Shown piece after piece: positions 1 through 7,900 of a stretch of 19,659 nucleotides of DNA; within the stretch, counting starts at the first letter, position 1; each line of letters starts with the position of its first letter. The notes below the pieces were generated by a model, which did no database searches, was not told where the DNA came from, and was given only the letters and a program-made list of their open reading frames with translations. This stretch comes from UBA4064 sp050179135. Lineage in GTDB: Bacteria; Desulfobacterota; Desulfobacteria; Desulfobacterales; Desulfatirhabdiaceae. The position numbers and the translations under genes are program-made. The stretch spans positions 1 through 19,659 of the forward strand of contig JBFXFK010000089.1 in the NCBI GenBank assembly GCA_050179135.1, read 5' to 3'.

Positions 1-59
1 CTTTGAACCAGGACTTCCTCCACGTGGGTCTCAAAGGATTTTCCGGAGGTTGTTTTCAT
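1..59 (-). CDS. Probable N-terminus of type I restriction enzyme R subunit (partial, runs off left edge)
   Basis: Only 19 complete codons are inside the window. The minus strand reads MKTTSGKSFETHVEEVLVQ from an ATG at 57-59. The pattern of a short polar start followed by SFExHxEExL resembles the extreme N-terminus of HsdR-type DEAD-box restriction subunits, which cleave DNA in type I restriction-modification complexes. The ATG overlaps, as ATGA, the stop of a short upstream in-frame tail on the same strand. The gene just upstream on this strand is an AlbA_2/HATPase_c_4 protein, a family often found inside restriction loci, which fits. The identification rests on very few residues; only the presence of a plausible gene start is well supported. 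Confidence 0.4.
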   Translation of the reverse strand, partial: MKTTSGKSFETHVEEVLVQ

Positions 60-77
60 GGGTTTCCGCTCGGCTCG

Positions 78-211
78 ATCAAATAGCCGTCAAATAAACC
101 CGATAAGGTATAAAAAAATTCAAAATATGTATTTACAACTAGTTATATATGAATGCCAGCCTTTATTCTGATTGCTTCAGCCCCCTGAATCAAATAACCA
201 TCAAATAAACC
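78..211. repeat. Pair of 23-bp direct repeats, same reading frame
   Basis: Positions 78-100 and 189-211 are the same 23-bp sequence with 21 of 23 identities. The offset is 111 bp, exactly 37 codons. On the minus strand both copies read GLFDGYLI in the same frame, with a TAA stop between them. The second copy runs on to a TGA that overlaps the ATG of the partial gene at 1-59. No start codon opens the frame, so this looks like a duplicated gene tail or a short dispersed repeat, not a gene of its own. Confidence 0.6.
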
Positions 212-223
212 GCCTCGTGGAGA

Positions 224-1159
224 TCAAGCCCAAAATGGGATATATTTTGAATACTTGCGAGATGAATCCGGATCACTGAGGCGAATCAGCTCCTGCTCGA
301 CGGTGTCCCGAATGATCCGTGAAGCCAATGCACTGTTTTTGGGATCAATCCCGAACCGTTCCCTCAGCGTGGTGTTGGTCATGAATTCCCGGTTGACATA
401 TTTCAAGCACGCGTGAAGGTAGCAGGCCCTTACCCGGTCATCTTTTTCCATTTCCCTCAGGGGTTTTGGAGCAAAAAGCAGCGCCCGGGTGTGTTCCTCG
501 GCCACTTCGAACAGGGGCGCCGGCAATTGATACAGTTCGGTCTGAAAAACCACCTTGTCGATGCCGCTGCCCCGCTCCTCGCAAATTCCGGCCCGGCGCA
601 GGAAGGAGGCCAGGGCCTCGTTGCGCGATCGGGGCGGGCTGTCCAGAAACCGTTCCGGCCTGACCAGAGGAATACCCGGGTTGGTAATTTCCATACGGTC
701 GGAAAAAATCTCGATCATTGGCCCTGAACCGCGAATGAAAAAATCCTGATGAATGATAGCGTTGGCCACGAGCTCGCGCACCGCCAATTCGGGATAGACT
801 GGCACGTCTCGTCTCAAAGCCTGTCCGATGACTTCATTGCTGGGCAATAGATTGTTGATATACCCGATCAACCCTTCGAAGCCTGCGGCATAACCCCTGC
901 CGCCAACCTGTTCGCGAACCGTTTCCAGCCTGCTGGTGTGTTTGTAGACGATGACCCGCACCGCCTTTCGTTTGAGGGTTTTGAAATCATCCAGGCGTTT
1001 GGCCAGAAAAATCGATCCCATGTTGGAGATATTCCAGCCGCCGGCCTCGCACGTGCGAATCATGCCGTCATCGTTCAGCCGGCCAAGGATTCCGGCGCGA
1101 TTTGCGGGCAGGTTCTGGTTTGTCAGTTCGAAATAGGCTGGGTAGTCGAGCAAACGCAC
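224..1159 (-). pseudogene. AlbA_2/HATPase_c_4 ATP-binding protein, 5'-truncated remnant
   Basis: The last 311 codons match predicted ATP-dependent transcriptional regulators of the COG2865 kind (AlbA_2 domain plus HATPase_c_4). Visible family stretches are LLDYPAYFEL, the Bergerat-type N-box ELVANAIIHQDF, DRMEITNPG, SRNEALASFLRR and EERGSGIDKV, followed by a C-terminal winged-helix-like end. The family's N-terminal AlbA_2 domain (well over 100 residues) is missing. Upstream of codon V at about 1159 the open frame continues for 44 codons, but this is the out-of-frame reading of an ADP-ribosylglycohydrolase fragment, so the ATG at 1291 is not a natural start. I infer a deletion fused two neighbouring genes. 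The ATPase fold itself looks intact, so a shortened protein from an internal start cannot be excluded. Confidence 0.7.
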
Positions 1160-1335
1160 GCCTTCATTTTTTGGCCATAATCCGCACCGGTCAAAATGGC
1201 ATCGGCCAGTGCAATGGTCAAAACACTGTCGTCCGTGAAAAAACAGCGGGGGCTGAATAGCGGAAAATCCTTGGTTTTGATGAGATGCCATTCATACACC
1301 GAGCCGATAATGTCTCCTGCGATTGCGCCAATCAT
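1157..1335 (-). pseudogene. ADP-ribosylglycohydrolase (DraG-like), 5' fragment of 59 codons
   Basis: From the ATG at 1333-1335 the minus strand reads MIGAIAGDIIGSVYEW, then KDFPLFSP, FTDDS and LADAILTG. This is the N-terminus of the ADP-ribosylglycohydrolase family, which removes ADP-ribose from proteins. The FTDD motif supplies metal-binding acidic residues. Homology stops after GQKMKA (codon 59, about 1159); the frame then runs 11 unrelated codons to a stop at 1123. A normal family member has roughly 250-300 residues, so most of the catalytic domain is gone. A good Shine-Dalgarno (AGAAAGGA) precedes the ATG, so the original 5' end is preserved. The next bases are the body of an ATP-binding protein gene in another frame. 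Confidence 0.75.
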
Positions 1336-1392
1336 GATGGGTTCCTTTCTGTAAAAATGTTTTTGGACAGGATTGGCTCCAGTTTACCTGCG

Positions 1393-1421
1393 TTGACACA
1401 TATCATGTTATTCATTACCAT
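1393..1421 (+). promoter_or_regulatory. Candidate promoter of hicAB
   Basis: A consensus TTGACA (1393-1398) is followed after 17 bp by TACCAT (1416-1421). A small inverted repeat ACAT-ATC-ATGT (1398-1408) overlaps the end of the -35 and could be an autoregulatory operator, since HicB proteins usually repress their own promoter. It lies in the divergent gap between the DraG fragment and hicA. Seen by eye only. Confidence 0.4.
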
Positions 1422-1517
1422 TCAAACGGGTGCATCCGATGTGGAGATGCTGAAATGATCAGGTCCGAATCAGTTTTATCTTGTCAAACGGATGCCATCT
1501 GTTTTATTGGTTTGCTT

Positions 1518-1769
1518 ATGAAAAAGAATCCGCTTTTCGACAATCCCGACACGGTTCGCTTTGATGACCTTCTTGCCATTTGTCGAAAGAATTTTGGTGA
1601 ACCCCGAATTCGCGGAAGCCATTTCATTTTCAAGACTCCGTGGCGTGGTGAACCCCGAATCAATATTCAAAAAGATGGGAACCATGCCAAACCTTATCAG
1701 GTTAAAGCTGTTATTCAGGCGATTGCAAAATTGGAGACCATAAATGAACCAGAATATCCATCCCGATAA
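1518..1769 (+). CDS. hicA: HicA-type mRNA interferase toxin
   Basis: The 83-residue product matches HicA toxins, small dsRBD-like ribonucleases that cleave mRNA. Visible marks are VRFDDLLAICRKNFGEPRIRGSHFIF with the catalytic His at residue 35 in RGSH, then the KTPWRGEPRINIQ strand and KPYQVKAVIQAI helix (the first stretch is longer than 20 residues in the protein only as separate blocks: VRFDDL, FGEPRIRGSH). The start at MKKNPLF fits family length. An in-frame upstream ATG at 1455 has a better ribosome-binding site (GGAG, 8 nt away) and would add 21 atypical residues, so the true start is undecided. The 3' end overlaps hicB by 26 bp, the usual toxin-first HicAB order with translational coupling. 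Confidence 0.8.
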   Translation: MKKNPLFDNPDTVRFDDLLAICRKNFGEPRIRGSHFIFKTPWRGEPRINIQKDGNHAKPYQVKAVIQAIAKLETINEPEYPSR

Positions 1770-2013
1770 ATACACGTATCATATCCAATGGTCAGAAGAA
1801 GATGACTGCCATATTGGACGATGTATGGAATTTCCCCTGCTTGCCGCTCATGGGGATACTTCCGAGTCCGCTTTACGGGAAATCCAGTTTGTTGTTGCCG
1901 AAACGATCAAATGGCTTGAAGAAGAGGGAGAACCCATTCCAAACCCGACATGGATGGCATTATCCGACCCGTGTAACCCCATCACGCTGTCAGGCGCAAC
2001 ATCCACAGTTTGA
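1744..2013 (+). CDS. hicB: HicB-type antitoxin, C-terminally truncated
   Basis: The 89-residue product starts with the HicB partial RNase-H-like fold: YTYHIQWSEEDDCHIG, CMEFPLLAAHGDTSESAL and the helix leading to EEEGEPIPNP. HicB binds and neutralises HicA and normally continues after this point with a ribbon-helix-helix or HTH DNA-binding domain. Here the last 20 residues (WMALSDPC to ATSTV) do not resemble such a domain, and the stop is followed at once by dispersed repeat sequence (2016-2041, also at 18494-18519). I infer that a repeat insertion or deletion replaced the C-terminus. HicA neutralisation may persist while DNA binding and autoregulation are lost. Confidence 0.75.
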   Translation: MNQNIHPDKYTYHIQWSEEDDCHIGRCMEFPLLAAHGDTSESALREIQFVVAETIKWLEEEGEPIPNPTWMALSDPCNPITLSGATSTV

Positions 2014-2120
2014 AAATGATCGTTTATCGTGAAAATACATTCCGTAAGTGATAGGCCGCCGGAATGCGGTATGCGGCATTTTCCCCCTTCACTCTTCACC
2101 CTTCAGCATAAGCGCCTCCC
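2014..2120. repeat. Patch of dispersed intergenic repeats after hicB
   Basis: Positions 2016-2041 match 18494-18519 at 22 of 26 bases. The next part holds inverted repeats CATTCCG (2038-2044) with CGGAATG (2060-2066) and GCCGC with GCGGC (about 2055-2077), then a CT-rich run (CCCTTCACTCTTCACCCTTC). These look like common short bacterial intergenic repeats, not coding sequence. The remainder up to the lexA promoter (2121-2200) shows nothing recognisable. Confidence 0.5.
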
Positions 2121-2242
2121 TTAAGCAGGATTTGATTATCCTGTCATTCCCGAATCCATCCCGCCGCCATTTCCGTTCATGCGGATGGACATGTTTCTGG
2201 TCAAAAATATTTACATTATATTACATGAGCTTTACATTAATA

Positions 2243-2272
2243 TTGACATTTGGATATCGGTCACGATATGAC
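2243..2272 (+). promoter_or_regulatory. Candidate promoter of the lexA-DUF72-imuB-dnaE2 operon
   Basis: A perfect TTGACA (2243-2248) is followed after 18 bp by TATGAC (2267-2272), about 40 bp upstream of the lexA start codon. The spacer holds a perfect inverted repeat, annotated separately. This is the only strong sigma70-like pair seen before the cassette. Confidence 0.5.
2254..2269. promoter_or_regulatory. Candidate LexA operator (SOS box), ATATCG-N4-CGATAT
   Basis: Perfect 6-bp inverted arms ATATCG (2254-2259) and CGATAT (2264-2269) are separated by GTCA. The palindrome lies between the -35 and overlaps the -10, where a repressor would block RNA polymerase. LexA proteins normally repress their own operon. 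LexA motifs vary widely among deltaproteobacteria, so the assignment rests on position and symmetry, not on a known consensus. Confidence 0.45.
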
Positions 2273-2311
2273 AGATCATACGGACACAAAATCCCACAAC
2301 AGGATATCAAC

Positions 2312-2980
2312 ATGATCGATTCCAAAATCCATATCCCGGACTCAAAACCGGTTCTGACCCCGGGCCAGAAACAGATTCTGGACTATCTGGAGCAGGCGAT
2401 CGAAAAAACCGGCCAGTCCCCCAGCCTCAGGCAGGCGGCAAAAGACAATGGCATCAGCCATGCAGCCGTGGCCCAGATGCTCAAAACACTTGAAAACAAA
2501 GGTGTCATCCGCAGAGACGGGCGTTATGGCCGGCGGATTCATGTGCTGAACCGGTTTCAGGTTTCTGCAGGGCCGCATCGCTGGCGGGAGATTCCGGTCA
2601 TTGGTCGCATTACGGCCGGCCTGCCCATGTATGCCCAGCAGGAATACAGTGGAACCGTGGTGGTGGATGCGGATGTGTTTTCGGGTCAGAACCTGTTCAT
2701 CCTTCGGATCACCGGCGATTCCATGGCCGATGCGGGAATTCTGGACGGGGATCTGGCGATTTGCGAGCCCCGACAATATGCCCAAAACGGTGAAATTGTC
2801 GTGGCCCTGATTCATCAGGAAGAGGCAACGGTCAAACGGTTTTTTGTGTTTGATCAATATATCGAACTCCGTCCGGAAAACAGCCGGTATTCAATCATGC
2901 GCTATGGTTTTGACGAGGTTCTGGTGCAGGGCAAGGTGGTGGGGATTCAGCGCGGGCCAAATGGCATCCCCCATCTATAG
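2312..2980 (+). CDS. lexA: LexA SOS repressor
   Basis: The 222-residue protein is a LexA-type transcriptional repressor that self-cleaves when stimulated by RecA-ssDNA. The N-terminal winged helix (about residues 10-75) contains TPGQKQILDYLEQAI and SHAAVAQMLKTLENKG. The cleavage site Ala102-Gly103 lies in ITAGLP. The catalytic dyad is Ser137 in TGDSM and Lys175 in ATVKRF, with the spacing expected for LexA/UmuD. The start at 2312 has AGGA 7 nt upstream and gives a normal length; the open frame further upstream is read-through of non-coding sequence. The 3' end overlaps the DUF72 gene by 20 bp. As first gene of a mutagenesis cassette it probably represses the whole operon, as LexA2 does in imuB-dnaE2 cassettes elsewhere. 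Confidence 0.93.
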   Translation: MIDSKIHIPDSKPVLTPGQKQILDYLEQAIEKTGQSPSLRQAAKDNGISHAAVAQMLKTLENKGVIRRDGRYGRRIHVLNRFQVSAGPHRWREIPVIGRITAGLPMYAQQEYSGTVVVDADVFSGQNLFILRITGDSMADAGILDGDLAICEPRQYAQNGEIVVALIHQEEATVKRFFVFDQYIELRPENSRYSIMRYGFDEVLVQGKVVGIQRGPNGIPHL

Positions 2981-3815
2981 TATCTCAGACCACATATATG
3001 TGGGAACCAGCGGATATTCCTATGCCGAATGGGTGACGGCCGGGTTTTATTCACCCGGAACCCAGCCCGGAAAAATGCTGGGGGTCTATGCGCAACAGTT
3101 CTCAATTACAGAGCTCAACTTTACCTGGTATCAGATGCCCCGGGCCGATTCCCTGCAGCGGATGCAACGCCAGGTGTCATCCGATTTCCGGTTTACCGCC
3201 AAACTCAACCGCTCCCTCACCCATGAGATCGATTCCGGGTTATGGCGGAATCAGGCCGGTCAATATCGGGATGGCATTGCGCCGCTGATGCAGTCCGGCC
3301 AGTTGATGGCGGTTCTCATTCAGCTTCCCCACAGCTTTGACCGCTGTCCCGCCAACCGGAAATACCTGGCCGGTCTTCTGGACGAGCTGGCCGGGCTGCC
3401 TCTGGCCATCGAGTTCCGTCATCGATCCTGGGCAACGGACCGGGTGTTTGCCGAACTGGAAAACCGCCGGGTGACCCTGGTCAGCGTGGATACCCCGGAT
3501 ATTCCCGGCCTGTTTCCCAATCTGGACGTGGTCACCAATCCGGATCTGGTTTATGTCCGGTTTCATGGCCGGAATGCCCGGGGCTGGCGCTCCGGAAACA
3601 TGCAGCATCAGTTCGATTACGATTATTCACCGGATGAACTTCAGGGCTGGATGGACACCCATCTGGATAGCATGATTGTCAAGGCTGCAACCGGCGTCAT
3701 GTTTTTCAATAACCATGTTCGGGCACAGGCCCCTCGAAATGCCATTACCCTGATCCGGATGTTACACAGCCGGGGATTCAAACAACACCCATGTCCCGAT
3801 CCATCATCCATCTGA
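2961..3815 (+). CDS. DUF72 (YecE-like) TIM-barrel protein
   Basis: The 284-residue product carries the DUF72 hallmarks: IYVGTSGYSYAEW near the N-terminus, the ITELNFTWYQMP strand, FRFTAKLNRSLTH, LIQLPHSF, LAIEFRHRSW, VYVRFHGR and MFFNNHVRAQAPRNA near the end. DUF72 proteins form a TIM-barrel fold; their reaction is not established. The start at 2961 was chosen because it lies just before the first conserved strand; no strong ribosome-binding site is visible, and translation is probably coupled to lexA (20-bp overlap). The 3' end overlaps imuB by 25 bp, so it is embedded in the SOS cassette where a classical cassette has imuA. That placement suggests a role in DNA damage tolerance, which is inference from context only. 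Confidence 0.88.
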   Translation: MASPIYSISDHIYVGTSGYSYAEWVTAGFYSPGTQPGKMLGVYAQQFSITELNFTWYQMPRADSLQRMQRQVSSDFRFTAKLNRSLTHEIDSGLWRNQAGQYRDGIAPLMQSGQLMAVLIQLPHSFDRCPANRKYLAGLLDELAGLPLAIEFRHRSWATDRVFAELENRRVTLVSVDTPDIPGLFPNLDVVTNPDLVYVRFHGRNARGWRSGNMQHQFDYDYSPDELQGWMDTHLDSMIVKAATGVMFFNNHVRAQAPRNAITLIRMLHSRGFKQHPCPDPSSI

Positions 3816-4960
3816 ATATTGCGGATTTTGCCGTAGCGGTCGAGCGCAGTCTGGATTCGCGGCTCAAAAACCGTCCGGTCATCGTTGCCACGCCCGGTTC
3901 CGGCAGGGCGCGGGTGTTTGACATGTGTGATGAGGCCTATGGCTGTGGTATCCGAAAGGGTATGCCTGTATTTCGGGCCATGTCCCGGTGCCGGGATGCC
4001 CGGGTGTTGCCGCCCCGACCGGCCCGGTATGAACAGGCCATGAATGCCCTGGTTCGACAGGCTGCCTGCTATTCGCCCCAACTGGAGCCCGGTGATGGGG
4101 ATGGTCATCTGTTTCTCGATGTGACCGGTACGGCCCGTTTGTGGGGATCACCGATGGATATTGCCTGGCGTCTGCGAAAACAGGCCCGGTCCGAGCTGAA
4201 TCTGGACCCCATCTGGTCGGTGGCGCCCAACCGGCTGACGGCCAAGATTGCCAGCCGCATTGTCAAGCCCAGTGGTGAATATATTGTGGCAGCCGGCGAG
4301 GAATCCGAGTTCATGGCCCCCCTGTCCCTGGATCTGATTCCGGGCATCGAGCACGATGATCTGGAACGCCTGGCCGGTTTCAACCTGACCCTGGCCCGGC
4401 ATGTGGCCGCACTCAGCGAGGCGGAGTTGTCGGTTCCGTTTGGCGCCCGGGCCCGGTTTATCCGAAATGCCGTGCTGGGTGTTGATGACACGCCGGTTCG
4501 AATGATTCATGACCACCCGCCGGTTGTTCGGCTGGATCATGGATTCGGCCAGGACGCGGTGAACCCCGAACGGGTGGCATGCATTCTGTACATTCTGGCC
4601 GAACAGGCCGGCAGCCGGCTTCGGCAAATGGGCCTTGCCGCCAGGCGGGTCGTGATCCGGCTGGAATATGCCGATGGCATCCGGGTTGTGCGCCAGATTG
4701 CCGCCCGGCCGGCCACGGCCAGTGATGCCGGCCTGGCGGCGTTGGCCCGTCAGACACTGGGGCTGGCATGGCGCCGTCGAATCGGGATTCGGCATCTGTG
4801 CCTGACCTGCGAGGGGTTGGTGTTTCCGCCGGCCCAGCTTCCCCTGTTTGAAGCGCCAGCAGTTCAGCGCAAAAACCGGCTGGAAACCACGGTGGATGCC
4901 ATCCGGTCCCGATTTGGTCGCGATTCGGTGCAAATGGCCCGAACCCTGGCAGTGACATGA
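3791..4960 (+). CDS. imuB: ImuB-type Y-family DNA polymerase homologue (catalytically degenerate)
   Basis: The 389-residue product has the Y-family layout: an N-terminal palm/fingers segment starting IIHLNIADFAVAVE, RPARYEQAM, FLDVTGTARLWG, WSVAPNRLTAKIAS, the thumb around LSLDLIPGIEHDDLERL, a little-finger region and a C-terminal tail. The catalytic acids of active DinB are replaced: the first Asp is Asn9, and the Asp-Glu pair before LDVT is Gly105-His106. That is the hallmark of ImuB, a non-catalytic scaffold that recruits the replicative clamp and DnaE2 to lesions. A beta-clamp-binding motif QLPLF lies at residues 349-353, as in ImuB. It overlaps DUF72 by 25 bp and dnaE2 by 4 bp (ATGA), so the products are probably made together. 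Confidence 0.87.
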   Translation: MSRSIIHLNIADFAVAVERSLDSRLKNRPVIVATPGSGRARVFDMCDEAYGCGIRKGMPVFRAMSRCRDARVLPPRPARYEQAMNALVRQAACYSPQLEPGDGDGHLFLDVTGTARLWGSPMDIAWRLRKQARSELNLDPIWSVAPNRLTAKIASRIVKPSGEYIVAAGEESEFMAPLSLDLIPGIEHDDLERLAGFNLTLARHVAALSEAELSVPFGARARFIRNAVLGVDDTPVRMIHDHPPVVRLDHGFGQDAVNPERVACILYILAEQAGSRLRQMGLAARRVVIRLEYADGIRVVRQIAARPATASDAGLAALARQTLGLAWRRRIGIRHLCLTCEGLVFPPAQLPLFEAPAVQRKNRLETTVDAIRSRFGRDSVQMARTLAVT

Positions 4961-7900
4961 TTCCCCTCGCGACCCGATCCCATTACTCCCTGATGTGGGG
5001 CACGGCTTCGGTTCAGGCTCTGTGTGCGGCGGCGCGGCGTCTGGGCTATCCGGCCCTGGCCCTGACCGATACGGACAACCTGTATGGTCTATGGCCTTTT
5101 TTGGCCGCGTGCCGGAAAGAAGGACTTCGACCCGTCATCGGGGCCGAAATCACCGATCCCGGTTCCCCGGACCGCTGTGTCTGCCTGGTCAAAACCCATG
5201 CGGGATACCGGAATCTGTGTCGGCTTGTCACCTGTCGGCACATGAATCCGGGCTTCCGGCTGGATCGGGATTTGCCCGGGTTGTCCCAAGGCCTGATGGT
5301 GCTGACCCGCCACCCGCATCTGCTGACAGCCTGGCAGGATCAGGGGGTCGATGGGGTGGCCGCCATACCCGGACGTCCGAAGTTCAGCGACCGGTCGCTC
5401 ATCCGGACAGCCAGCGATCGGGGAATTCCGGTTGCGGCAATACCCGGATGTTATTTTCTGGAACCGGATGATGTATCCATTCATCGGCTGTTGCGGGCCA
5501 TCGATCGCAACACGACCCTGTTCCGCCTGAATCCGGCCGACAGCGCATCCCCCGATGCCTGGCTGGCAGGGCCGGATGCATACGCGTCCCGGTTTGAAGC
5601 CTGCCCCGAAGCCATTGAAACCACCCACAGGCTGTTTGAACGCCTGACATTTACCGGACCCGATTTTGGCGTGGTCATGCCGCCCTGGTCTGACCCCGGG
5701 GGGCGAACGCCGGCCCAATCCCTGCGCCAGGCCGCATATGCCGGTGCACACAAACGGTATGGAAATGAATTGTCCGAAACCGTTGTGGACCGGCTGGAGC
5801 ATGAGCTGAAAACCATTGAAACCATGGGATTCAGCGCCTATTTCCTGGTTGTCCGGGATATTGTTCAAACAAGCCCCCGAACCTGTGGTCGGGGATCCGG
5901 ATCCGCGTCCCTGGTGGCGTTTTGCCTGGGGATTACCAATGTTTGTCCGGTTCGGCACAATCTGTATTTTGAACGGTTTCTGAACCCCGGGCGATCCGAT
6001 CCACCGGATATCGATGTGGATTTTGCCTGGGATGAACGGGATGCCGTCATCACGGCTGTTCTTGAGCGGTTTACGGGCCATAGCGCCATGGTATCCAGTC
6101 ATGTGCTGTTTCAACCCAGAATGGCGCTTCGGGAAACAGCCCGGGTGTTTGGCCTGCCGGAATCCGAAATCTCCCGGGTGACCCGTCAGTTGCCATGGTT
6201 CTGGCATACGGACAGCCAGAATCCGGATATGCTGGCCGACATGCAGGCCATGCCCGAAACCCGGACTCTGAGCTTTCCGGACCCCTGGCCCCGGATTCTG
6301 AATCTGGCCGGCCGGCTCATCGGAACGCCCCGCTGTTTGTCCGTACATCCTGGCGGCGTCATCATCACCCCGGAGCCCATCGATACCTATGTTCCGGTTC
6401 AGCGCACGGCAAAAGGGGTCCCGGTTGTTCAATGGGAAAAAGACAGTGTCGAGGATGCCGGACTGGTCAAAATCGATCTGCTGGGAAACCGCAGCCTGGG
6501 CGTGATTCGGGATGCGCTGAACGCGCTTGAAAAAAACGGCATGAAACTGGATGAGCCCGGCTGGAATCCGGAAGACGATTTACCCACCCGGGCCACCATT
6601 GAACAGGGCAACACCATGGGCTGTTTTTATATCGAAAGCCCGGCCATGCGCCAGCTTCAGCAAAAGGCCGGGGTGGGCGACTTCGATCATCTGGTCATTC
6701 ACAGCAGCATCATCCGGCCGGCGGCAAACCCCTATATTCAGGCATATCTGGCACGGTTGCACGGGGCAGACTGGAATCCGATTCATCCCTTGTTATCCGA
6801 TGTTCTGGATGAGACCTTCGGAATCATGGTGTATCAGGAAGATGTCTCCCGCACCGCGGTGGCGCTGGCCGGTTTTTCCCATGCGGCGGCGGACCGGCTG
6901 CGGAAAATCATGTCCAGAAAAGACCGGCAGGCCCGCCTGGCCGATTTTTATGGCCAATTTGTAAGCGGCGCCCGGACCCGGGGCGTATCGGATGATCAGA
7001 TCAATGCCATCTGGAACATGATGATGAGCTTTGACGGATATTCGTTCTGCAAGCCGCACAGCGCATCCTATGCCCGGGTATCGTTTCAGGCCGCATATCT
7101 CAAGACACATTTTCCAGCCGAGTTCATGGCGGCTGTCATCCGCAATGGGGGCGGATATTACAGCACCTTTGCCTATACATCCGAGGCCAGACGCATGGGC
7201 CTGACCATTTTGCCGCCGGATGTGAACTGCAGTCAGATTCATTGGACCGGATGCGGCAAGACCCTGCGGGTTGGGCTTCAGTCCGTGAAAGGGCTTTCCG
7301 AATCGATCCAGAATAAAATCCTGTCATGCCGTGACCGGGCATTTCCGAGCATGGACGATTTTCTGGAGCGGGTGTGTCCCAATGACAGCGATGTTCGGGT
7401 GCTGGTCCGGTGCGGGGCGCTGGACAGCCTCGCGCCCCATGCGCCCCGGGCCGCGCTGATGTGGAAACTGGCCCAATGGCAACAGGACCGGAGCAAAAAA
7501 CCCGGCAAAAACCCGGGACTGTTTGCCGCTGAACCCATTGCAGCCTATCGCCCGATTCCCAACCTGCCGGCGGACAGTCCCGAAGACCGGCTGCGCCAGG
7601 AATTTGAAACCCTGGGGTTTCTCTGTGACCGGCATCCCATGACCCTGTTTTCGAAAACATCCAGACCCGATCAGATGGTGACATCCATCGACCTGCCCAA
7701 TCATATCGGGCGCCGGGTGCATATCTGTGCCTGGCTGATTACCGGAAAGGTGGTGCATACCCGTCAGGGCCACCCCATGGAATTCATCACCTTCGAGGAT
7801 GAGGCGGGCATGGTTGAAACCGTATTTTTCCCCAAGGTGTATGACCGGTTCTGCCACCTGCTCAATGAACATCAGCCCTACCGGCTGTCCGGAAAGGTTG

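Noticed and set aside
2048..2311. Upstream extension of lexA in the same frame
   Set aside because: It crosses the promoter, the operator palindrome and repeats; AGGA and family length fix the start at 2312.
2990..3003. Perfect palindrome CCACATATATGTGG
   Set aside because: It lies within the DUF72 coding sequence and encodes the conserved IYVGTS strand start; most likely chance.
4148..4958. Long open frames on the minus strand opposite imuB
   Set aside because: Shadows of imuB with low-complexity composition and no family features.
5089..6432. Long open frame on the minus strand opposite dnaE2 (447 codons)
   Set aside because: It is an antisense shadow of the GC-rich dnaE2 gene; its product is rich in Pro, Gly, Gln and Arg with no recognisable domain, while the plus strand has clear polymerase motifs.
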